Source: Chimonanthus salicifolius (taxonomy: Eukaryota > Streptophyta > Magnoliopsida > Laurales > Calycanthaceae). Taken from it: a stretch of 64,000 nucleotides of DNA. Below the pieces are notes generated by a model. It had not been told where the DNA came from. It did not search any database and saw only the letters and a list, made by a program, of their open reading frames with translations. Both the position numbers and the translations under genes were made by a program. The stretch covers positions 49,582,552 to 49,646,551 of the forward strand of contig CM023540.1 of assembly GCA_013350335.1 (NCBI GenBank). The letters run 5' to 3'. Positions within the stretch are counted from its first letter, which is position 1. Every line of letters starts with the position of its first letter. Shown here piece by piece: positions 58,750 through 64,000 of this stretch.

Positions 58750-58770
58750 CCCTCCAAATTTGTATGTAGG
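58750..58770 (+). promoter_or_regulatory. Candidate leader-intron acceptor in the LTR
   Basis: CCCTCCAAATTTGTATGTAG|G, preceded by TACTGGGTACTTTAACTAAG, which includes branch-site-like TTAACTAAG. It corresponds to the CTTTCAG|G sites of the other gypsy-type LTRs. Confidence 0.4.
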
Positions 58771-59250
58771 TTTTGGAAGATGTATATGGCATCGGACCAA
58801 GTGATGGCCGAGCATGGACGAAATGGAGAACAGAGAAGAAAGTCCAAAGGACTTAGTGTTATTCTTGTATTTTGAGAAAGACGAGAATAATGTAATTTGT
58901 TTTAAGGATGTTTAATTTAACTTCAGGGTGTGTAATATTTATGTTTTGGAATCTATGTATTTTCAGCCTATTTGTATTTGATGCATTATATTATTCTTTT
59001 GGGAGTTCCTTATCTGCTATGAGCTGTGTTTGACTATTCATGCAATATAAAATGCTTAAACTTCCGTAGATTTAGGATAGTGTGTGCAAATGTTATTATG
59101 CACACACTAGTTGGGCCAATCAAGTGTTGAGTCTTCGGACTTGGACTTGGCTCGTATCGTGGTGTTTCCGCCCCTTTCCTCCTGATCTCTTTTACAAAAA
59201 AATAAATTATACTACGATTTAAGTGGTGGAAAAGTGCGGGACGTTACAGT

Positions 59251-59262
59251 TGGTATCAGAGC
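59251..59262 (+). other. Primer-binding site of the TR-GAG-like element
   Basis: TGGTATCAGAGC, an exact match to the initiator Met-tRNA-complementary site, two bases after the 5' LTR. Confidence 0.92.
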
Positions 59263-59603
59263 ATGAATAGCAAATAAGGAGAATTCCCTGACTCAATTCA
59301 AATGGAACTTGGAAATTCTCCAAGTTAAAGTGCAAAACAAAGTTGAGTATGAATAAGTTTAGAATATTCCCCAAGTGAGATGTAGTTGGGAAGTCAAGAC
59401 AATCCCTAGTGTGAGATGAATTATGACATAGAAATATTCATTGAAGGGGATGACAAAGGCACACTAGGACTTTCCCAATCTAATGTTAGGCAATTATATG
59501 GAAGTGTTTTCCTCGATGATTTGGTGCCAGTATTGAGATGAACAGTTGTATGAGGTTTCCAAATAAGTGGAATACTAATCGAATTGTTTCATGGCATAGG
59601 AAA

Positions 59604-60640
59604 ATGCCGCCAAGAGAACGCATCCGAAGGACCCTTACGAACCTGATGAATGCTGGTGGGACCAATAACAAAGTTCCACTTGTGCCACCCAAATTCCAAG
59701 GTTTCTTGCAAGCAGTGATGAATATGACGATGCAATGATGAATATGACTATCCTCAAAATGCTGAGGATAACTGAAGGTCAGGACAAGATTCTATTGGCC
59801 TAGATCACAACTCATAGATGGTGAGGATCAATGGTGGAAATTAGTTGAAGAGAGCCACGTGGTGGCAGAAATGACATGGGAAGATTTCAAGGGCCTATTC
59901 CTTGAGAACTATTTTCCTGAGATTGAGAAAGAGGCTAAGGCACAAGAATTTATCAAGTTAACTAAAGGAGACATGACTGTTGTGGAATATCAACGGAAAT
60001 TCCTCAGACTTTCCCGCTATGCACCATACATAGTTGACACGGAATACAGGAAGGCTCGGAAGTTTGAAAGAGGTCTTCGACCTGACATCAGATTAAGAGT
60101 AATGACTCTTCGAGCCGCCATCATTACTAAGGTAGTAAGAAGTGCAAGCATTTGTGAGAGAGACATTACGGAAGAAGGTGAGTACAATGAGAACTAGAGG
60201 GAGCGGAACAGTGGAAGTTCTTCGCGACTTCATAAGAGGCTTCGATCAAACTCTCAACATCCAACAGTAGCTGTGCTTACACTGCGAACACACCTGCATA
60301 CTATCAATGTGGACAGACTGGGCATATCAAGGGAAGTTGTCCGCAACTTTTCCAAATGCAAGCAATACAATTTGCAAGCGCCACGTGTCGTCACTGTGGA
60401 CAAGTGGGCCATACTAAGAGAAGTTGCCCAAATCTTCACAAGGTATATCCAGTGCAGAGCTCTGGAAAATGCTTCCACAGTGTTATCATTGTGGAAAGAG
60501 ATGCCACATCAAAAGAAATTGTCCCAGACTGCAGTCAAGCACTTCAAGCCAGGACTTCCCATCACCAATAGGGTAGACACAAACATTCACAGATGTCCTA
60601 ATCGCAGACTCAGATGGGACAATCTCGTGCTCTAGTGATC
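59604..60640 (+). pseudogene. Gypsy gag pseudogene with three zinc knuckles
   Basis: The ATG at 59604 gives MPPRERIRRTLTNLMNAGG, a usual Del/Tekay-style gag start, but the frame stops at 59736-59738. The gag core follows in another frame: DGEDQWWKLV, TWEDFKGLFLENYFPEIEKE, MTVVEYQRKFLRLSRYAP and KARKFERGLRPDIRLRVM. Three tandem nucleocapsid knuckles follow in shifting frames: YQCGQTGHIKGSC at about 60293-60334 (first Cys lost), CRHCGQVGHTKRSC at about 60387-60428, and CYHCGKRCHIKRNC at about 60482-60523. Gag would package RNA in particles; this copy is disabled. Confidence 0.88.
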
Positions 60641-62680
60641 TATGGACAATTGGATCCTATTGCCCCAACACCGGAGAACAATAATACTCGACGGTACGAG
60701 GTATGCCAAGTATTAATGTATTGATGTATAAGATTAATACATGTGGTTGTGAAACTTTGTTTTACGTTAAAGCTAGGCCAAAGACTGAAATAATATTTGC
60801 CTTAAAAGTAATGACTCATGGAGTCATCTAGAGAAAGAAATTACTCAAATTGAAATCAAGATTGACATATCATCAATAAGTGGACCGTGAAACAATACTA
60901 AGTATGGGGATAAAACACTTTGAACCAAGGGAATGAAATGCTCCTAAACTTTTTAGACTTAGAACTAGTCTTACCCAAGTGAGATTGAACACTCAAGGTG
61001 TTGAATAATCATGAGTAGAACTAATCGTTTACTCAGAGAGACAATGTGAACGTTTGGAACAACAAGTGTATGTTTTGTATTGAAATTTGTAATGTATATG
61101 TTTGAAATGTATGTTGTTTGTAATTTTATTTATAAGGTTATAAATAAAATGTGTTAGTTACATTACGACTTATATAATATGACATTTAGTGTCGAGATGT
61201 AGTTAGGAGATACTTTGCATCATAGAGGTTTTGACTAAAAGGTGTTAGTCGTACTACAACTAACGGGACATGACATTTGGTATCAAGACGTAGTTGAGAG
61301 ATGCTTTACACGGTAGAAGTTTTGAATAAAAGGTGTTAATCACATAGTGACTTGTACACAAGTGGAAACGTGTTAGTTTGAAGAGTATTGGGATAATGAT
61401 TTACTTGATGGATATAAGCCCAATTGGGAGTCTATGGACGACTGCCGAGTTAGACTGGCCAGCTGACTCTGTAGATAGCCTATGGGATTCCATGAAAGCT
61501 TGAAAAGGATTTGTGAGAATTAGATTGTCCATGAGAGCTTGAGAAGATCTGTGATGAGTAGATTATGAATAAAACTCGAAAGATCTAATATGAGTAGTTT
61601 GCTTATGAAAACTTGAAAGGTGTGATATGTACATATGGTGCATGAGAACTTGAAAGATTAGATGTGGATAGATCGTGCATGAAAGCTTGAATGATGAATA
61701 GATTATTCTTAGAAACTTGAAAGATTTAATAAACTTACCATTGAATGAGTTAAGTACCGCAATGAAGAAAAATCCCTTTTGGATATGTGTGAGGTTATGA
61801 CACTCCATGTGTTAGACTATGATGCATAGGCCAGGTACGTGAAAGGTGATGGGTCACATTAGATTGTCTAAGTTTGACAAGTGTTCACTAAAGATATCAC
61901 CTGTCAGATTAGCGGTGATTGTGACTAGTAATAAAGGTAACCATATAAGGATTACAAAAGTAAGCGTAAAGACATTGTGGTAGTGTGATGTACCCAACAA
62001 GTCTAAAAAGTTTGTAGTGTGACCAAGATACACGAGAGTGTTTGAAACTCATAGGTTGATATGAGTGATTAGTGATGTGATTGACTGGTGTAGAGCACAA
62101 CAGATTGTCTGATGTAATAACCACTTGTGAAAGATGTAATTGATTACCAGAATGCTGGTTGATATATGTATTGGAATTTAAATTCCAGGTGTTGTGTCGT
62201 AGTGTATGGGCCTTGGTATGATGGCCGCACTGTATATCCGTACATGACAGATGGTATCTATGGCATTGTGTAATCAAATTTAGAAACTATAACATGTGGC
62301 TTGGGAAAGTAAGATCCCATGTGTGGATGTATGGGTAAGTATGTGTAGAAATCTTTGAGATACGTCAATTGATGAGAGACCATGGTAAACAGAATAATTT
62401 GATAGAAAATAGTGAATGCATAAATACTGGACACCATTGGTATAGGAAGTGATTATACGGCGATGGAAGGAAACAACGAACACCGTTTATATAATGGTTG
62501 TATTTCTCCATCTGGATTTAAAAACCATATGGATGATGGGAAGGTTAGCAGGGAAGCGACATGACGAGGAAGCAATGAACTTGAGAATAAGGATAGAAGA
62601 TAAGAGTGTTCTATCCGAGATGATTTGAATGGAAATAAGTAGAACCCAAGTCCCGTCTAAATTTTTGGGACAAAAATTCT
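60641..62680 (+). other. Non-coding internal region with degenerate repeats
   Basis: No pol domain is visible. A duplication of about 85 bp (GACATTTAGTGTCGAGATG... and GACATTTGGTATCAAGACG...) lies at about 61180-61345. From 61485 to 61720 units of 'GTGCATGAGAACTTGAAAGAT' type, 30-60 bp long, repeat about six times. Minus-strand frames at 61563-61808, 61909-62277 and 62280-62483 show no family wording. Confidence 0.5.
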
Positions 62681-62695
62681 AAAAGGTGTTAGTAT
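62670..62695 (+). other. Polypurine-tract region of the TR-GAG-like element (degenerate)
   Basis: ACAAAAATTCTAAAAGGTGT then TAGTA precedes the 3' LTR. Related elements have a longer G run at this place; here it is reduced. Confidence 0.5.
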
Positions 62696-63293
62696 TTTAA
62701 CACCCCGAAATCTTTACCCTGTGGATAAATGTAATCCCCTCTTGAGAGTGAGATTAGAGGGGTGATTAATTGATTAAGAGAAGTTAAGAGTGATTTGAAT
62801 TACCTTGTTAATTCCATTGAAGATAAATTAATGGATTAGGATTAAGAAAAAAATTAACTGGTGGTGAAATATAAGGTGATTTAATTAAGTGTTAATTTAA
62901 TTATAAGATTACCGGATGAGATTTGAGAGAGACTAAATTAAGTAATGATTTAACGAAATCATTTTGAAAGAGGTGGAGTAAAATTAATAGAAATTAATTG
63001 ATGATGTGAAACTATGCCACATAAGCAGTGACGTGGCAGGGTGTGGTGAGGTGTCATGCCACATGGCAAAGACAATACCCATTTGACTTAAGACAACCAA
63101 GAGGAGAGAATAAAAGGCTCTGTTTCTCTCTCCCTCTCTCTTCATTTCACTACCACCACCGATCCATCATTCTCATTTTCCCTACACCACAGATCCCAAA
63201 TCCGAGCCCTCTTCGATCCACACCAGCGAAATCATCAAATCCGTGAGGTATGTAGGATTTATGTTGTTTTATGACGATAAGAACCCAATAGGA
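62696..63293 (+). repeat. TR-GAG-like 3' LTR, first 0.6 kb
   Basis: Begins TTTAACACCCCGAAATC (the LTR TG has become TT) and follows the 5' LTR closely to GAACCCAATAGGA, where the 5' LTR has GAGCCCAATAAGA. Lacks the roughly 300 bp present at 56525-56825 of the 5' LTR. Confidence 0.85.
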
Positions 63294-64000
63294 TGTAGTA
63301 GCCCGGAATTTGTAAATCAATGAATATGTGAATATTATTTATTTTAATGATGAAAATTGGGAAAATTGATGTAATAAATGGTAAATGGACCAAAATTTGG
63401 GCAAAGGCCCAAGTAGGGCCCAATGGACTATGGATTGGATTTAAGTTTACTTAAAGGGTCAACGATGGTCAATTGGGCCAAGGATGGCCAAATTGGGCCC
63501 AATACCCATTTGGGACCCAATGGATCAAATTGATGTAAGCCCTAAGGTAAATGCGTAAGAGGGAAATGTAATTGGGCCATAGGCCCAATGGTGATCCAAT
63601 TAGAATGAATTGAATGGGTCTAAATCATCTAAGTTAATTTAAAGTTGACCAAGGTGACATGGTCCAATGGGACCCACCTCCACCTCACCAAGTGAGGTGG
63701 CGTCTGGACCAAGAATTGGTGGGGCTGGCCACCATGGTTGACTTGGTCAACTATGGGTGGATTTCATGGAAGGAATTTAATGGAATTAAATTAAATGGGA
63801 ATTAAATTAACCTAAGTAATGATTTAATTAAATAATTAAGTAAGCTTATCCAAAAAGGTGGTCAAAGAGGGGAGACCAAAACCAACCATTGCAAAACATG
63901 TAAAAAACGTTGCCTAGTGTGCTTGAGGCATAAAGCATGAGAAATATCATGTGGGGTAGTTGGGATAGTTAATGTAAAGTGAAAATTAGGTAAGCAAATT
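63294..64000 (+). mobile_element. Start of another gypsy-type LTR, cut by the window end
   Basis: TGTAGTAGCCCGGAATTTG begins where the 3' LTR of the previous element breaks off. Its content (GGACCCAATGGATCAAATTG, TTGACTTGGTCAAC) is the reverse-complement style of 40850-41097 in the solo LTR ending TGTTACA. It is therefore a plus-oriented member of a similar family. A CCACCTCACCAAGTGAGGTG palindrome lies at 63679-63698. Confidence 0.6.

Larger units (their letters stand above)
56037..59248 (+). repeat. TR-GAG-like 5' LTR (3212 bp)
   Basis: Begins TGTAACACCCCAAAATC and ends GTGCGGGACGTTACA. In order: TATA-like AGAATAAAAGGC (56449-56460), CT-rich leader to about 56600, purine-rich segment, donor CGTGAG|GTATGT at 56877, CGATCGATCGG words (57009-57179), tandem module around 57880-58160, acceptor-like TTTGTATGTAG|G at 58769. 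Compared with the 3' LTR it has about 300 extra bases at roughly 56525-56825. Confidence 0.85.
56037..63293 (+). mobile_element. Gag-only gypsy-type retrotransposon with 3.2-kb LTR (TR-GAG/LARD-like), 3' LTR interrupted
   Basis: 5' LTR 56037-59248, primer-binding site 59251-59262, decayed gag about 59604-60640, about 2 kb of repetitive non-coding sequence, degenerate purine tract and start of the 3' LTR at 62696. No protease, RT, RNase H or integrase wording was seen in any frame between the LTRs, and the whole internal region is only 3.45 kb. This fits the gag-only TR-GAG class, or a LARD that kept gag. The 3' LTR is recognisable for about 0.6 kb, then a different LTR starts at 63294 and the window ends. 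Confidence 0.75.

Noticed and set aside
61909..62483. Minus-strand frames of 122 and 67 codons
   Set aside because: No recognisable domain, and the region is the degenerate repetitive interior of a non-autonomous retrotransposon.

Overview
The window is nuclear DNA from a flowering plant with a large, transposon-rich genome. The evidence is spliced exons of a plant glutamate receptor-like (GLR) gene, plant-type Ty1-copia and Ty3-gypsy retrotransposons, a TRIM, an Emigrant-type MITE and hAT-type MITEs. I see no bacterial operon, no tRNA or rRNA gene and no intact protein-coding gene. The species cannot be named from the sequence. AT-rich exons and plain TATA/CT-rich leaders fit a non-grass angiosperm, but this is inference.

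Layout. 1-3195 is the right part of a minus-oriented gypsy-type LTR with a TRIM-type solo LTR nested in it. 3196-5841 holds a further LTR-like fragment, a foldback MITE and a complete TRIM whose 5' LTR is split by an Emigrant-like MITE. 7255-18763 is a GLR pseudogene of five recognisable exons with several frameshifts. Its fourth intron carries a near-complete but dead Ty1-copia element (11888-18011, 5-bp target duplication TGACA). 20160-34182 contains three copies of one about 1.7-kb LTR family (two nested), a hAT-like element between unusual 72-bp direct repeats, and a 2.65-kb solo LTR. 34183-42076 is a gypsy-type LTR interrupted by a 3.77-kb solo LTR. 42077-49560 is AT-rich, with a tandem-repeat TIR element and two hAT-type MITEs. 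49561-56036 is a gypsy LTR plus gag fragment containing another nested solo LTR. 56037 to the end is a gag-only retrotransposon with more than 3-kb LTRs (TR-GAG-like); its 3' LTR is entered by yet another LTR at 63294.

The strongest unexplained signal is shared by the LTRs. Almost every long LTR here, including three copies of a single family, contains a block of short iterated inverted-repeat 'words'. The words are alike within one LTR but different from LTR to LTR. They lie either just upstream of a TATA box or in a putative leader intron. The gypsy-type LTRs also share a candidate splice donor after a CT-rich leader and a conserved TTTCAG-type acceptor near their sense 3' end, with a second LTR-specific tandem-repeat module between. 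Boundaries backed by target-site duplications are firm. Lineage names and promoter or splice functions are inference from sequence read by eye.
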